Positions 36,222-47,454 of a stretch of 64,000 bases of DNA are shown in pieces (position 1 is the first letter of the stretch; every line of letters begins with the position of its first letter). The translations under genes were made by a program, and so were the position numbers. Source of the stretch: Mycolicibacterium sp. HK-90. Lineage in GTDB: Bacteria; Actinomycetota; Actinomycetes; Mycobacteriales; Mycobacteriaceae. Where the stretch lies: assembly GCF_030486405.1 (NCBI RefSeq), contig NZ_CP129613.1, positions 4,836,001 to 4,900,000 of the forward strand, read 5' to 3'. Below the pieces are notes generated by a model that ran no database searches, was not told where the DNA came from, and worked only from the letters and a program-made list of their open reading frames with translations.

Positions 36222-37442
36222 ATGGCGTGGCAGCCACCGTCACCACGGGTACGGGACCTCATCCGGCAATGCGCACAGCTCGTCGTCAACCCCCGCCAGG
36301 ACTGGCTCGACGAATTCGACACCGCGGTCCTGGCGGCCAGCCCGGAAATCTCGTCCGACCCCGAACTCGCCGCCGCCATCGTCCGCAGCAACCACGCCAA
36401 CCTGTTCTTCTGGGGCACCGCGAACGTACGGGATCCGGGCGCCCCGGTACCGCCGAACACCGGACCCGAGCCCCTGAGGATCGCGCGCGAACTGGTGCGC
36501 CGTGGCGCCAACACGTTCCCGCTCGACGCGTACCGGGTCGGTGAAGGCGTGGCATGGCGCCGGCTCATGGAGATCGCCTTCGGCCTCACCTCCGACCCGG
36601 CCGAACTGCACGAGATGCTCGACGTCTGCTCACGGTCCGTCAGCGACTTCGTCGACGCCACCCTGGCCGGCATCGCCGCCCAGATCGAACTGGAGCGCGA
36701 CGAGCTCACCCGCGGCTCCCATGCCGAGCGCCGCGAGACCGTCGCGCTGCTGCTCGAGGGCGCCCCGATCCCACGTCAGCGCGCCGAGGCGCGGCTCGGC
36801 TACGCGTTGACCGGTACCCACACCGCGGCGGTGATCTGGAGTGAGGACTCCGAGGCCGACCTGTCCGGGCTGGACCGGGCCGCCGAGGCCTTCGGTCGGG
36901 CCTGCGGCGACCCGCGGCCGCTCAGCGTGCAGGCCAGCAGTGCCACCCGCTGGGTATGGGCGACGGGTTCTCCCACCGGATTCAGCGCACTCGACAACGC
37001 CACCGAATCGTTCAACGGTGTCCGGATCGCGATCGGGCCCGCGGCTGACGGTCTGGATGGCTTCCGGCGCAGTCATTTCGACGCGATCACCACCCAACAG
37101 ATGATGGCGCGGCTTCACTCCCCGCAACAGATCGCACAGTTCAGCGACATCGAACTGGTCGCGCTGATCACCGCTGAACCCGATCGCGCCGCCGAGTTCG
37201 TCAACCACCACCTCGGCGAGTTCGAAGCCGCCGATCACGAGTTGCGGGAAACGGTACGGGTATTCGTCAACGAGCAGTGCAACGCGTCACGCGCAGCCGC
37301 GACGCTCTATCTGCACCGCAACACCCTGCTGCGCCGGTTGGCGCGGGCCGACGAGCTCCTGCCCCGCCCGTTGGCCGAAAGCAGTGTTGCGGTTGCCGTC
37401 GCGCTGGATGTGCTGCGCTGGTACGGCAACCGACCCGGGTGA
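36222..37442 (+). CDS. PucR/CdaR-family transcriptional regulator
   Basis: This 406-residue regulator has an N-terminal sensor region, a central CdaR GGDEF-like domain (about residues 170-290) and the C-terminal PucR HTH ([26 protein letters not shown]). It is the likely controller of the divergent flavin monooxygenase through the palindrome at 36183-36207. The start is ATG 36222, predicted leaderless. The ligand is unknown. Confidence 0.85.
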   Translation: MAWQPPSPRVRDLIRQCAQLVVNPRQDWLDEFDTAVLAASPEISSDPELAAAIVRSNHANLFFWGTANVRDPGAPVPPNTGPEPLRIARELVRRGANTFPLDAYRVGEGVAWRRLMEIAFGLTSDPAELHEMLDVCSRSVSDFVDATLAGIAAQIELERDELTRGSHAERRETVALLLEGAPIPRQRAEARLGYALTGTHTAAVIWSEDSEADLSGLDRAAEAFGRACGDPRPLSVQASSATRWVWATGSPTGFSALDNATESFNGVRIAIGPAADGLDGFRRSHFDAITTQQMMARLHSPQQIAQFSDIELVALITAEPDRAAEFVNHHLGEFEAADHELRETVRVFVNEQCNASRAAATLYLHRNTLLRRLARADELLPRPLAESSVAVAVALDVLRWYGNRPG

Positions 37443-37483
37443 TCCCGGCGGACGCGGTCAGTCGAACACACCGGTCGAGCCGA

Positions 37484-37849
37484 TCATTCGAAAGCGGTGT
37501 CCAGATAACGCAAGGCGTCGGACTTGCCGATCCCGAGCGCGCGGGCCGTCTCGGCGAACGAATGCGCGGCCGCGGCCATCGCCGCATCCGCCGGGTCGGC
37601 CCGGGCCACGAAGGTCCCGTACCGACCTCGCGTCTCCAACACGCCCGCCGTCTCCAGCTCGCGATAAGCCCGGGCCACGGTGTTCACCGCCAACCCGACC
37701 TTGCCCGCCAGCTCACGGACCGTGGGCAGACGCGTGCCCGGCGCAAGCCGCCCCTGCCGTATTCCATCGATGATCTGGATCCTCAGCTGATCGAACAGCG
37801 GCTTTTCCGCGCCCGGATCAACCAGGACCCAATCCCCCAACTCGGCCAC
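37484..37849 (-). CDS. Short GntR-family regulator (YtrA type)
   Basis: This 121-residue protein has a winged helix-turn-helix ([50 protein letters not shown]) and only a short C-terminal helix region, the layout of the YtrA subfamily, which usually controls transporters or drug response. The start is GTG 37849. It is divergent from the sirtuin gene with 36 bp between starts. The order omt-GntR-sirtuin matches Rv1153c-Rv1152-Rv1151c. Confidence 0.85.
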   Translation of the reverse strand: MAELGDWVLVDPGAEKPLFDQLRIQIIDGIRQGRLAPGTRLPTVRELAGKVGLAVNTVARAYRELETAGVLETRGRYGTFVARADPADAAMAAAAHSFAETARALGIGKSDALRYLDTAFE

Positions 37850-37873
37850 GTGCCCAGTATCACCCAAACCGAC

Positions 37874-37879
37874 TACGTT
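37874..37879 (+). promoter_or_regulatory. Leaderless promoter of the sirtuin gene
   Basis: TACGTT fits TANNNT, and its last base is 7 nt before the GTG at 37886, so the message probably begins with the start codon itself. Confidence 0.6.
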
Positions 37880-37885
37880 GGTGAG

Positions 37886-38599
37886 GTGCAAGTGACTGTC
37901 CTGAGCGGTGCCGGAATCTCGGCGGAGAGCGGTGTGCCGACGTTCCGCGACGTCGAGACGGGTCTGTGGGCCAAGGTCGACCCCTACGAAATTTCCAGTA
38001 TCGAGGGCTGGCACCGGCACCCCGAGAAGGTGTGGGCCTGGTACCTCTGGCGGCATTACATGATGTCCCACGTGGAGCCCAACGACGGGCATCGGGCCGT
38101 GGCCGCCTGGCAGGATTACGCCGACGTCCACGTCATCACCCAGAACGTCGACAACCTGCACGAGCGGGCCGGCAGCACCAACGTCTACCACTTGCACGGC
38201 AGCTTGTTCGAGTTCCGTTGTGATGCTTGTGGTTCCAGGTTCGAGGGCGACCTGCCCGCGATGCCGGAGCCGGTCGAGACCATCGAACCGCCGGTCTGTC
38301 CGTGCGGCGGCCTGATCCGGCCCAGCGTGGTCTGGTTCGGCGAGCCGCTGCCCGACGATGCCTGGCAACGGTCCGTGGTGGCGGTCAGCAGCGCCGACGT
38401 GGTGATCGTCGTAGGCACCAGTTCGATCGTCTATCCGGCCGCGGGCCTGCCCGAGGCCGCTCTGGCCGCGGGCACCGTGGTGATCGAGGTGAATCCGGAG
38501 CGCACCCCACTGTCCGACGCCGCAACGGTCTCGTTGCGCGAGACCGCCGCCACCGCGCTGCCGAATCTGCTGCAGCGGTTGCCCGCCCTGCTCGGTTAG
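37886..38599 (+). CDS. NAD-dependent protein deacylase (sirtuin, class III)
   Basis: This 237-residue sirtuin shows the NAD motifs [11 protein letters not shown] and [12 protein letters not shown], the catalytic His in HLHGS, and four zinc-binding Cys (CDAC and CPC...). Tyr53 and Arg56 (WYLWR) form the YxxR motif of SIRT5/CobB-type enzymes that remove succinyl and malonyl groups as well as acetyl. The length equals my memory of M. tuberculosis Rv1151c. The GTG start gives this length; the gene is predicted to be leaderless. It overlaps the convergent methyltransferase gene by 4 bp. Confidence 0.92.
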   Translation: MQVTVLSGAGISAESGVPTFRDVETGLWAKVDPYEISSIEGWHRHPEKVWAWYLWRHYMMSHVEPNDGHRAVAAWQDYADVHVITQNVDNLHERAGSTNVYHLHGSLFEFRCDACGSRFEGDLPAMPEPVETIEPPVCPCGGLIRPSVVWFGEPLPDDAWQRSVVAVSSADVVIVVGTSSIVYPAAGLPEAALAAGTVVIEVNPERTPLSDAATVSLRETAATALPNLLQRLPALLG

Positions 38600-39231
38600 G
38601 CGGGCCGGACCGCGCGTCCGATCGCGAACTCCGTCACCGGCAGCGGCACCCAGGCCGGCATGGCCAGTTCATGGCGGGTGTCGGCGACCTGGAATCCACT
38701 GTCGACTATGGTCTGCTCGGTGTGCCGATGGGTGTGGCAGTTGCCGAACAGCCGCGGCCACACGGTGGCGTCGGCGACGCGTTGCATCCTGGCCCGCCAC
38801 CCGCTACCGGCCACATGCTCCAGGTACCGCAACTCCCCGCCGGGGCGCAGCAACGAGAACAGCTGGCGCAGAACATCATCCGGCTGCTCGATCGAGCACA
38901 GCACCAACGAGCAGACCACCGCGTCGAACGGTTCGGCGCTGCTGAACTTCTCCGCGGTGTCACTGGTGACGGTGACCGGCACCGGGGCGTGAGCGGCGGC
39001 GGCGCGCGCCACCTCGGCCAGGTGACGCTCGGGCTCGATGGCGACCACCTCGGTCACCGTCGACGGATAGAACGCGAAGTTGGTCCCGGTCCCGGCGCCG
39101 ATCTCGAGCACCCGTCCACTGAGCCCGGTGAGGTTGTCGCCCCGGAGCCGGCGCAACGCCTGCGGTTCCGAACTCGACAACGTCTTCCACACCCGGGCGA
39201 AGAACGGGTTGTCCACGGTCTTGTCTGTCAT
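38596..39231 (-). CDS. Class I SAM-dependent methyltransferase (Rv1147-like)
   Basis: This 211-residue methyltransferase has motif [27 protein letters not shown] and the [22 protein letters not shown] region. The [14 protein letters not shown] segment recalls phospholipid or small-lipid methyltransferases. The ATG at 39231 overlaps the TetR gene stop (ATGA). It belongs to the mmpL-tetR-methyltransferase unit and may act on the cargo of that transporter, which is inference. Confidence 0.85.
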   Translation of the reverse strand: MTDKTVDNPFFARVWKTLSSSEPQALRRLRGDNLTGLSGRVLEIGAGTGTNFAFYPSTVTEVVAIEPERHLAEVARAAAAHAPVPVTVTSDTAEKFSSAEPFDAVVCSLVLCSIEQPDDVLRQLFSLLRPGGELRYLEHVAGSGWRARMQRVADATVWPRLFGNCHTHRHTEQTIVDSGFQVADTRHELAMPAWVPLPVTEFAIGRAVRPA

Positions 39232-39947
39232 GGTTCTTGCCCTCCGTCGGCGAGTTCCTTGTCGAATCCACTGGCGAATCCCTGCAATCGGGCGACCATC
39301 TCGAGTGGCTCGAGATCGGTTCCGATGATCCCCGACACGATCTGCCCCGTACAGACCGCCCGCAGCACCCGGTCGGTGAACTCCTCGACGTCTCCCCAGG
39401 GCAGATACGGTTTGGAGATCAGGATGGCCGCCACGCCGTGCGCCGCCGTCCACAGTTCCAGCGCCATCATCGTGGCGTCCCCGGGTGGGTAGATCCCCTC
39501 GTCCATCAAGGCGAGCACCGCGGTGCGCATGTGCTGGAACGCCGAGCTGTTGAGCGCGGTGTCGACGTCGCTTCCCGGCCTGCCCTCGCCCATGGTGGCC
39601 AACCGATACAACTCCGGAGTGCGCCGGGCGAAATTCACGTAGGCATGGCCCTGCGCCCGCAGCACCTCGATCGTGGACGGCTGATCCGCCGCGACCCGCT
39701 GCATCTCGTCGTCGAGCTTCTCGAAGTACCGCGAGCACACCGCGTCCAGCAACGCGTCCTTGTCGGCGAAGTGCAGGTAGATCGACGGCGGAGTGACCCC
39801 TACCCGCTGGGCCACCGACCGGATCGACACCGCCTTGGCATGTCCGGTCTCCAGCAGCAATTCGGTTGTGACGTCCAGGATCTGATCGCGCAACAGCTCA
39901 CCGGAACCACGTGGGGCCCGGCGCCGCTTGTGGGGGTGGATCACCAC
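39228..39947 (-). CDS. TetR-family regulator in the mmpL operon
   Basis: This protein of about 239 residues has an N-terminal HTH (AVSIRSVAQRVGVTPPSIYLHFADKDALLDAV) and an all-helical C-terminal domain (TetR_C WHG-like). The start is uncertain among GTG codons at 39956, 39947 and 39944; I use 39947, just past the mmpL stop. As part of the transporter operon it probably represses its own promoter; the repeat at 42295-42314 is a candidate operator. Confidence 0.85.
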   Translation of the reverse strand: MVIHPHKRRRAPRGSGELLRDQILDVTTELLLETGHAKAVSIRSVAQRVGVTPPSIYLHFADKDALLDAVCSRYFEKLDDEMQRVAADQPSTIEVLRAQGHAYVNFARRTPELYRLATMGEGRPGSDVDTALNSSAFQHMRTAVLALMDEGIYPPGDATMMALELWTAAHGVAAILISKPYLPWGDVEEFTDRVLRAVCTGQIVSGIIGTDLEPLEMVARLQGFASGFDKELADGGQEP

Positions 39948-39948
39948 G

Positions 39949-42267
39949 CTAACCACCGTCCGGCACACCGGCGCCGGCCCGTTCCCGCTTGCCCCCGCCC
40001 TCGGGAGCATCACCTGACTCGGTAGGGTCCGGCTCGCCGCGACCTGCCTCACTGATCCCGAATCGCCGGTGCAGGCGCGCCAGTGGCGCCGGAGCCCACC
40101 AGTTCCACTGGCCCATCAGGTGCATGAAGGCCGGCACCAGGAGCATGCGCACCAGCGTGGCGTCGACCAGCACCGCCAACGTCAGGCCGAGCCCGAACAT
40201 CCGCATGAAGGCCACCTGGGCGGCGATCAGCGCGGCGAACGAGATCGACATGAGCAGCGCCGCCGCCGTCACCACCCGGCCGGTGCGGGCCAGTCCGAGA
40301 GCGACGCTCTCGTCGTTCCGTTCACGCGGGGACAGCGCAGGGTCGCCGCCGGACTGCAGCCAGTACTCCCGGATCCGGGACACCAGGAACACCTCGTAGT
40401 CCATCGACAAGCCGAATGCGATGCAGAACAACAACACCGGCAGGTTGGCCACCAACGTGCCGGTGGACGTGGTGCCGAGCGCACCGAGGTGGCCGTCCTG
40501 GAAGATCCACACCAGGGCGCCGAACGCCGCCGACAGCGACAACACGTTGAGCACCAACGCTTTCAGCGGGAGCACCACGCTACCGGTGAGCAGGAACAGC
40601 AGCACGAAGGTGATGGCGGCGATGATGCCGAGCACCAGCGGCAGCCGGGAGGTGATGGCCTGCGAGCTGTCCCGGTTCACCTGCGCGATGCCGGTGAACT
40701 GCACCTTGGCCGGCGCGGGCACCGCATGCAGCGCGTCGAGCTGGGCTTCGGAGGCGTCGCTGAACAGCGGTACGTCACTGCCGACGGTGAGATAGGCGCT
40801 GCCGTCGGCTATTCCGGTTCCCGAGGTCGGCGGGCCGACCCGGCGGCCGTCGACGAACGTGCCGCCGGGCGCGGACACCGACACCCCGTCGGCGGCCCGG
40901 GACAGGTCACCCGCGTAGCGGTCGATGTCCGCGGGTGGCAGCCCGGTCACGTCGGGCAGCACCACGGTGACGGCGGTCGAGGAATCGACGGCGAAATCGT
41001 TTCGCAGCTCATCGCCGAGCTGGCGGGCCGACGCCGAGGACGGCAGGACGCGGTCGTCGGGGAAGCCCCACTTGATGCCGAGGAACGGTGCGCCGAGCAC
41101 CAGGAGCAATGCGATGACCGCGACCCCGATCGGCAGAGAACGGCGCATGACGCGTTTGGTCATGCGGTACCAGAAGGTCTGCTCGACGGGCTTGCGCACC
41201 GGCTCGGGCCGGCCCAGCACGCGGCGGAGGAACCGGCGCACGTCATAGGCGTCGAGGCGGTCACCCAACAACGCGATCGCGGCAGGCGCCACCACGATGG
41301 CCGCGAACGCCGCCAGCGCAACCACGGCGATTCCCGCGTAGGCGAACGACTTCAGGAAGTACATCGGGAACAGCACCATTGCCACCATCGACAGCGCCAC
41401 CGTCATCGCCGAGAACAGCACGGTGCGTCCGGCCGTGACCATGGTGCGCGTCAACGCGCGGTCCGGTGCGACCCCGTCGGCCAGTTCGTCGCGGTAGCGG
41501 CTGACGATCAGCAGGGTGTAGTCGATGGCCAGCGCCAAGCCCATGGCGACCGTGAGGTTGAGCGCGAAGATCGAGACGTCGGTGACCATGGTGAAGCCGC
41601 GCAACACGGCCAGGGAGCCGAGGATCGCGAAGCCACCGACCGCGAGCGGCAACGCCGCGGCGAGCAATCCGCCGAACACCCAGACCAGCACGACAAAGCT
41701 GAGCGGAATCGCGATGGATTCCATCATCAGCAGGTCACGTTCGCTCTGCCCGTTGATCTGGACGTAGATCATCACCTCCCCGCCGGCCCGAACGGTCACG
41801 CCGTCCCGGTCGTGCACGAGTCGATCGGTGAGTTCCTCGGCGTGTTTCTGTGCGCCGCTCTCCCCGCCGGTGATCCCGGCCAAGATGAGCCCGGTCTTGC
41901 CGTCCTTGCTGATCAGCGTGGCTGCCGCGGGCGCCGGAAGGGTCCAGGCCGAACTGACCTCGGTCACGTACGGCGAGGCCTTGAGTTCAGCGGCGATGTC
42001 GGTTCCGACGGCCTTGGCCGCCGGACTGTCCGCCCCGGCCGCCTCGTCGGTGACACTGATGACCAACTGCATGTCACCGCGGTCGAACTTGTCCGAAAGC
42101 AGTTGGGTGGCCTGCGCCGATTCCGATGTGGGGTCCTGGAATCCGCCGGCCGAGAGACTGTTTGCCACCGGGATCCCGAAGATCCCCGCAGCCACCATCA
42201 CCAATGCGGCGACCACGAGGACACGTCGTGGTGCGGCGATGGCCAGATGGGCGATTCGGTGCAGCAC
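39949..42267 (-). CDS. MmpL-family RND transporter (MmpL13-like), intact
   Basis: This 772-residue transporter has about 12 transmembrane helices in the RND arrangement, two large outer loops (about residues 40-170 and 400-520) and the MmpL signature NLTVAMGLALAIDYTLLIVSRYRDEL with the proton-relay Asp-Tyr pair, repeated as FCIAFGLSMDYEVFLVSRIREYW. By position it corresponds to mmpL13, which I recall being split into mmpL13a and mmpL13b in M. tuberculosis; here it is a single frame. The start is GTG with AAGGA upstream. It probably exports a lipid or drug-like molecule. Confidence 0.88.
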   Translation of the reverse strand: MLHRIAHLAIAAPRRVLVVAALVMVAAGIFGIPVANSLSAGGFQDPTSESAQATQLLSDKFDRGDMQLVISVTDEAAGADSPAAKAVGTDIAAELKASPYVTEVSSAWTLPAPAAATLISKDGKTGLILAGITGGESGAQKHAEELTDRLVHDRDGVTVRAGGEVMIYVQINGQSERDLLMMESIAIPLSFVVLVWVFGGLLAAALPLAVGGFAILGSLAVLRGFTMVTDVSIFALNLTVAMGLALAIDYTLLIVSRYRDELADGVAPDRALTRTMVTAGRTVLFSAMTVALSMVAMVLFPMYFLKSFAYAGIAVVALAAFAAIVVAPAAIALLGDRLDAYDVRRFLRRVLGRPEPVRKPVEQTFWYRMTKRVMRRSLPIGVAVIALLLVLGAPFLGIKWGFPDDRVLPSSASARQLGDELRNDFAVDSSTAVTVVLPDVTGLPPADIDRYAGDLSRAADGVSVSAPGGTFVDGRRVGPPTSGTGIADGSAYLTVGSDVPLFSDASEAQLDALHAVPAPAKVQFTGIAQVNRDSSQAITSRLPLVLGIIAAITFVLLFLLTGSVVLPLKALVLNVLSLSAAFGALVWIFQDGHLGALGTTSTGTLVANLPVLLFCIAFGLSMDYEVFLVSRIREYWLQSGGDPALSPRERNDESVALGLARTGRVVTAAALLMSISFAALIAAQVAFMRMFGLGLTLAVLVDATLVRMLLVPAFMHLMGQWNWWAPAPLARLHRRFGISEAGRGEPDPTESGDAPEGGGKRERAGAGVPDGG

Positions 42268-42294
42268 GTGGTGTCCTTCCGCGGGGTGAGTACC

Positions 42295-42314
42295 ACCGTT
42301 AAGTTAACAACGGT
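42295..42314. promoter_or_regulatory. Candidate TetR operator upstream of mmpL
   Basis: ACCGTT (42295-42300) and AACGGT (42309-42314) form a 6-bp inverted repeat around an 8-bp AT-rich centre that itself contains GTTAAC. It lies 28 bp upstream of the mmpL start, where a repressor would block the promoter. The likely ligand-responsive protein is the TetR encoded in the same operon. Confidence 0.5.
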
Positions 42315-42439
42315 AAGTTTCCGACGTCAACGCGGGTCCCCGCTCTGAAAACGGGTGCCGGCGCCGAACGGTTCACCTGATCGAAGGACCGCGCGGCGGG
42401 CAGCGATGATTTCTGCGGCCCGCGGGCGTCTAATCGGGC

Positions 42440-42973
42440 ATGACGAACACCATCGACGCCGAGCAGACGACCGGCATGACCGATACCGGGCTGCTCATCC
42501 TGCGTATCGCCGTCGGCGCGACCATGCTGCAGGCCGGGTTGATCAAGGCCTTCGACTTCGGCACCGCCGTCGGGTTCATGGAATCCAGCGGCTGGCGGCT
42601 ACCTGGGTTCGCGGCCTTCATGGTGACCGCGGCCGAAACCCTGGGCGGTATCGGCCTACTCCTCGGCGTACTCACGCCGCTGGCCGCCTGCGCCGTGATC
42701 GGGGCGATGGTCGACGCCTGGGCCGTCAACGTGTCGGCCGACGCCTTCTGGTCGCAGCCGTTCAACGTTCCGTTCCTGGCCGCATTCGGCGCGGCGACCC
42801 TTCTTTTCACCGGCGCCGGAGCACTCTCGATCGATCACCGGGCATTCGGCCGGTCCCGTGTCTCGGCCAGGGCCGCGGTGGGGCTTGTGGCGCTCGGGGT
42901 GATCGCGGCGGTGGTGACCTGGATCGCGCTCAGCGGCACCAACCCGATCCACCTCACAAAGCCGATGGTCTGA
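42440..42973 (+). CDS. DoxX-family membrane protein
   Basis: This 177-residue protein has four transmembrane helices with the DoxX pattern (LLILRIAVGATMLQAGLIKAFDF; FMVTAAETLGGIGLLLGVLTPLAA). DoxX proteins are linked to redox stress in mycobacteria, but the biochemical role is not settled. It is divergent from the mmpL operon. About 245 bp of apparently non-coding sequence follows it before a short gene. Confidence 0.82.
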   Translation: MTNTIDAEQTTGMTDTGLLILRIAVGATMLQAGLIKAFDFGTAVGFMESSGWRLPGFAAFMVTAAETLGGIGLLLGVLTPLAACAVIGAMVDAWAVNVSADAFWSQPFNVPFLAAFGAATLLFTGAGALSIDHRAFGRSRVSARAAVGLVALGVIAAVVTWIALSGTNPIHLTKPMV

Positions 42974-43205
42974 GACCGTTTTCGCGCTTGGTGGCCGGCT
43001 CGTCGATTTCTACCCCTGGGCTGTGACCAGCGCGTTCAAACGACCCTGCGGTAGAAAGCGGCGGGCCGCGGCGCAGCCGGGCAACACCCACGCCGCACCA
43101 ACGACGCCACGGCCGCCTCGAGGGCTACTGGCCAGAAACCTACCCAAAAGTAGGATTGCCACCATTTTCCGAACCGTGACTCAAAGATTCCTTAATGGTG
43201 ACCCA

Positions 43206-43211
43206 TACGCT
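43206..43211 (+). promoter_or_regulatory. Leaderless promoter of the 43-codon gene
   Basis: TACGCT fits TANNNT; 7 nt further lies position 43218, one base before the ATG at 43219. Confidence 0.55.
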
Positions 43212-43218
43212 CAGTGTC

Positions 43219-43350
43219 ATGTGGATCGACGACACCAGTGCCGATGTCATCAAGGTTGACTTCGAAGCTCTCTACCACGGCGATGTCCTGGTCGAGGGGG
43301 AAACCTCAGAGCAGTTCGACGACTTCCAAGAGCTGCCCACCGCAGTATGA
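43219..43350 (+). CDS. Short acidic protein of unknown function
   Basis: This 43-residue open frame reads MWIDDTSADVIKVDFEALYH, continues GDVLVEGETSEQFDD and ends LPTAV. It is strongly acidic with amphipathic character. Three things support it as a real gene: a TANNNT -10 box at leaderless distance, codon use like the neighbours, and a perfect terminator that begins at the base after the stop codon. I recall similar short acidic frames in mycobacteria, but I do not know a function. Confidence 0.65.
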   Translation: MWIDDTSADVIKVDFEALYHGDVLVEGETSEQFDDFQELPTAV

Positions 43351-43380
43351 GAAAACGCGCGCCTCGCGGCGCGCGTTTTC
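43351..43380 (+). terminator. Intrinsic terminator after the 43-codon gene
   Basis: GAAAACGCGCGC (43351-43362) pairs perfectly with 43369-43380 around a 6-nt loop. The GC-rich stem is flanked by AAAA and TTTT, so it can work in both directions; it lies 47 bp beyond the end of the convergent nitronate monooxygenase-like gene. Confidence 0.85.
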
Positions 43381-43427
43381 CGTCTTGAGTTTGCCGGTGA
43401 CTTTGCCCCGGCATGGCAGTCCTCGCG

Positions 43428-45205
<1,778 letters not shown>

Positions 45206-45268
45206 GTACCGCATTCCTTTCCAGCCGGCAGGTGCCGACCCACTGATGTGGTTGAACCAAACGGTGAA

Positions 45269-46360
45269 CTAAACCCAGTCCCGCAGAACGGCTTCGGTGT
45301 CGGCGCCGCGGTCACGCGGCGGCGTGGGCACGGACAGGGTGCTGCGCGAGAAGCGTGGCGCCGGCATCGGCTGCAGGTTGCCCTCGTCGTCAAAGAACGT
45401 GTCGCGCTCGGCGATGTGCGGTTCGGTGAGGACCTCGGCGAACGACAGCACCGGCGTCGCACAGGCATCGGTGCCGGCGAACACCTTGGCCCAGTGGTCG
45501 CGGTCGTGCCCGGCGAACGCCTGGGTGAAGGCCTCACGCAGCTCAGGCCAGCGGGCCATGTCGTTCTGGGCGGGCAAGTCTGCATCGTCGAGCCCGAGCC
45601 CCTTGAGCAGCTCGGCGTAGAACTGCGGCTCGATCGCGCCGATGGCCATGTACTTGCCGTCCGCGGTCTCGTAGGTGTCGTAGTAGGGCGCCCCGGTGTC
45701 GAGCATGTTGGTGCCGCGCTCGTCGGACCACATGCCGTTGGCGCGGAAGCCCCACATCATCTGCATCAGCACCGACGACCCGTCGACCATGGCCGCGTCG
45801 ATCACCTGGCCCTTGCCCGAGGTCTGCCGCTCGAACAGCGCCGACAGGATGCCGACGAGCAGGAACATCGACCCACCGCCGAAATCACCGGCCAGGTTCA
45901 GCGGCGGCACGGGCCGCTCGCCCTTGCGGCCGACCGCGTGCAGCAGGCCGTTGAGCGAGATGTAGTTGATGTCGTGGCCGGCCTGCAGGGCACGCGGCCC
46001 CTCCTGGCCCCAGCCCGTCATCCGGGCGTAGATCAGCCGGTCGTTGATCTTCGCGCAGTCCTCGGGTCCCAGGCCCAGCCGCTCGGTGACGCCCGGCCGG
46101 TAACCCTCGACCAGCACATCGGCCTTGCTGATCAGCTTGAGCACGAGCTCGCGGCCCTCGTCGCTCTTGAGATCCGCCGCCACCGAGCGGCGGTTGCGCA
46201 GCATCGAATCCCGGTCACCGGCGGGCACTCCCCCGCCGCGGCCCGGCCGTTCGACGCGCACCACGTCGGCACCCAGATCGCCGAGGATCATCGCCGCGTG
46301 CGGGCCCGGGCCGATACCGGCCAACTCCACAACGCGCAACCCTTGCAGTGGTCCTGCCAT
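45269..46360 (-). CDS. mcr: Alpha-methylacyl-CoA racemase
   Basis: This 363-residue family III CoA-transferase-fold enzyme interconverts 2R- and 2S-methylacyl-CoA for beta-oxidation of branched or sterol side chains. The residues equivalent to the known M. tuberculosis MCR active site (His126, Asp156, Glu241) appear as His129 (QAGHDINY), Asp159 (NLAGDFGGG) and Glu244 (GAIEPQFY), a constant shift of three. It heads the run mcr-SDR-nitronate monooxygenase and is divergent from an enoyl-CoA hydratase gene. Confidence 0.93.
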   Translation of the reverse strand: MAGPLQGLRVVELAGIGPGPHAAMILGDLGADVVRVERPGRGGGVPAGDRDSMLRNRRSVAADLKSDEGRELVLKLISKADVLVEGYRPGVTERLGLGPEDCAKINDRLIYARMTGWGQEGPRALQAGHDINYISLNGLLHAVGRKGERPVPPLNLAGDFGGGSMFLLVGILSALFERQTSGKGQVIDAAMVDGSSVLMQMMWGFRANGMWSDERGTNMLDTGAPYYDTYETADGKYMAIGAIEPQFYAELLKGLGLDDADLPAQNDMARWPELREAFTQAFAGHDRDHWAKVFAGTDACATPVLSFAEVLTEPHIAERDTFFDDEGNLQPMPAPRFSRSTLSVPTPPRDRGADTEAVLRDWV

Positions 46361-46494
46361 GCTTCATCGCCCCTTCGCGTGTTGGCCGCTGTTGACCGGT
46401 GACATAGCTTACTTGTATAACCTTCTCGATCGGTATGGCCATAACCGGCCCCACCCGAACCGGGCCAGGAGCCCGCCAGACCTAAGGTGCAGAG

Positions 46495-47298
46495 ATGACC
46501 GTGACCCGCGCATACCCCGACGTCAAAGATGTGTCCGTGTCCGTTGAGGACGGTGTGCTTTCGGTGACGCTCAATCGACCCGACAGCCTCAATTCGCTCA
46601 CCCAGGGCATGCTCGTCGCGATCGCCGACGCCATGGATCTGGCTGCCACCGACCCCGAGGTGCGCGCGGTGCGGCTCGGCGGGGCGGGCCGTGGCTTCAG
46701 CTCGGGCGCCGGCATCAGTGAGGAAGACCAGAACGCCGAGAGCCACGACGCCGAAGGCGTGCTCGACGCGGCCAACCGCGCCGTCGCCTCCATCGTGGCG
46801 CTGCCGAAACCGGTCGTGGCCGTGGTGCAGGGGCCCGCCGCCGGTGTCGGGGTATCGCTCGCGCTGGCGTGCGATGTGGTTCTCGCCTCCGAGTCGGCCT
46901 TCTTCCTGCTGGCCTTCACCAAGATCGGCTTGATGCCCGACGGCGGCGCTTCGGCCCTCGTCGCCGCGAACGTCGGCCGGATCCGGGCCATGCGCCTGGC
47001 CCTGCTGGCCGAGCGGTTGACCGCCGCCGAGGCCTACGACTGGGGTCTGATCAGTGGCGTGTACCCCGCCGACGAGTTCGACGCCGCGGTCGACAAGGTC
47101 ATCGGCAAGTTGCGGTCCGGCCCGGCTGTCGCGCTGCGTGAGACCAAGCAGGCCGTCAACGCGGCCACCCTCACCGAGCTCGAAGGGGCCTTCGCCCGCG
47201 AACGCAAGGGCCAGCTGCAACTGCTGGTGTCCAACGACTTCCGCGAGGGCACCAAGGCCTTCCAGCAGAACCGCCGCCCGGAGTTCACCGACTCCTGA
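46495..47298 (+). CDS. Enoyl-CoA hydratase/isomerase family protein (EchA10/11-like)
   Basis: This 267-residue crotonase-fold protein shows SVTLNRPDSLNSLTQGM, the oxyanion-hole segments GRGFSSGAGISEED and GPAAGVGVSLALACD, and FTKIGLMPDGG. The first of the two catalytic Glu positions of hydratases is not occupied, and the PDGG pattern resembles PaaG-type isomerases, so isomerase activity is at least as likely as hydration. It is divergent from mcr. M. tuberculosis has echA10 and echA11 at this place; which one it matches is not clear. Confidence 0.85.
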   Translation: MTVTRAYPDVKDVSVSVEDGVLSVTLNRPDSLNSLTQGMLVAIADAMDLAATDPEVRAVRLGGAGRGFSSGAGISEEDQNAESHDAEGVLDAANRAVASIVALPKPVVAVVQGPAAGVGVSLALACDVVLASESAFFLLAFTKIGLMPDGGASALVAANVGRIRAMRLALLAERLTAAEAYDWGLISGVYPADEFDAAVDKVIGKLRSGPAVALRETKQAVNAATLTELEGAFARERKGQLQLLVSNDFREGTKAFQQNRRPEFTDS

Positions 47299-47301
47299 AA
47301 A

Positions 47302-47454
47302 CTACTGCTGCACCGGCGCGAAGACGACGCAGGCCAGCAGGATGAACGCGGTCACTGCGATGCGCCCACAGATTGCCCGCAGGCAGCTCGACCGTCGCCG
47401 AAATTCGTTGGACTCAACCGGCCCCCGGTAGGCACCATCGAATGTTGTGAGCAT
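47302..47454 (-). CDS. Possible 50-residue single-helix membrane protein
   Basis: This open frame starts at an ATG that shares the palindrome GCATGC with the ATG of the divergent MFS gene, and ends 3 bp from the EchA stop. It has a basic middle (EFRRRSSCLRAICGR) and a C-terminal hydrophobic helix (IAVTAFILLACVVFAPV). No ribosome-binding site is visible. It could be a real tail-anchored peptide or chance coding. Confidence 0.3.
   Translation of the reverse strand: MLTTFDGAYRGPVESNEFRRRSSCLRAICGRIAVTAFILLACVVFAPVQQ

Noticed and set aside
42974..43218. Possible gene in the gap after DoxX
   Set aside because: No open frame with a start signal or a recognisable protein was found on either strand. 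It looks like untranslated or regulatory sequence.
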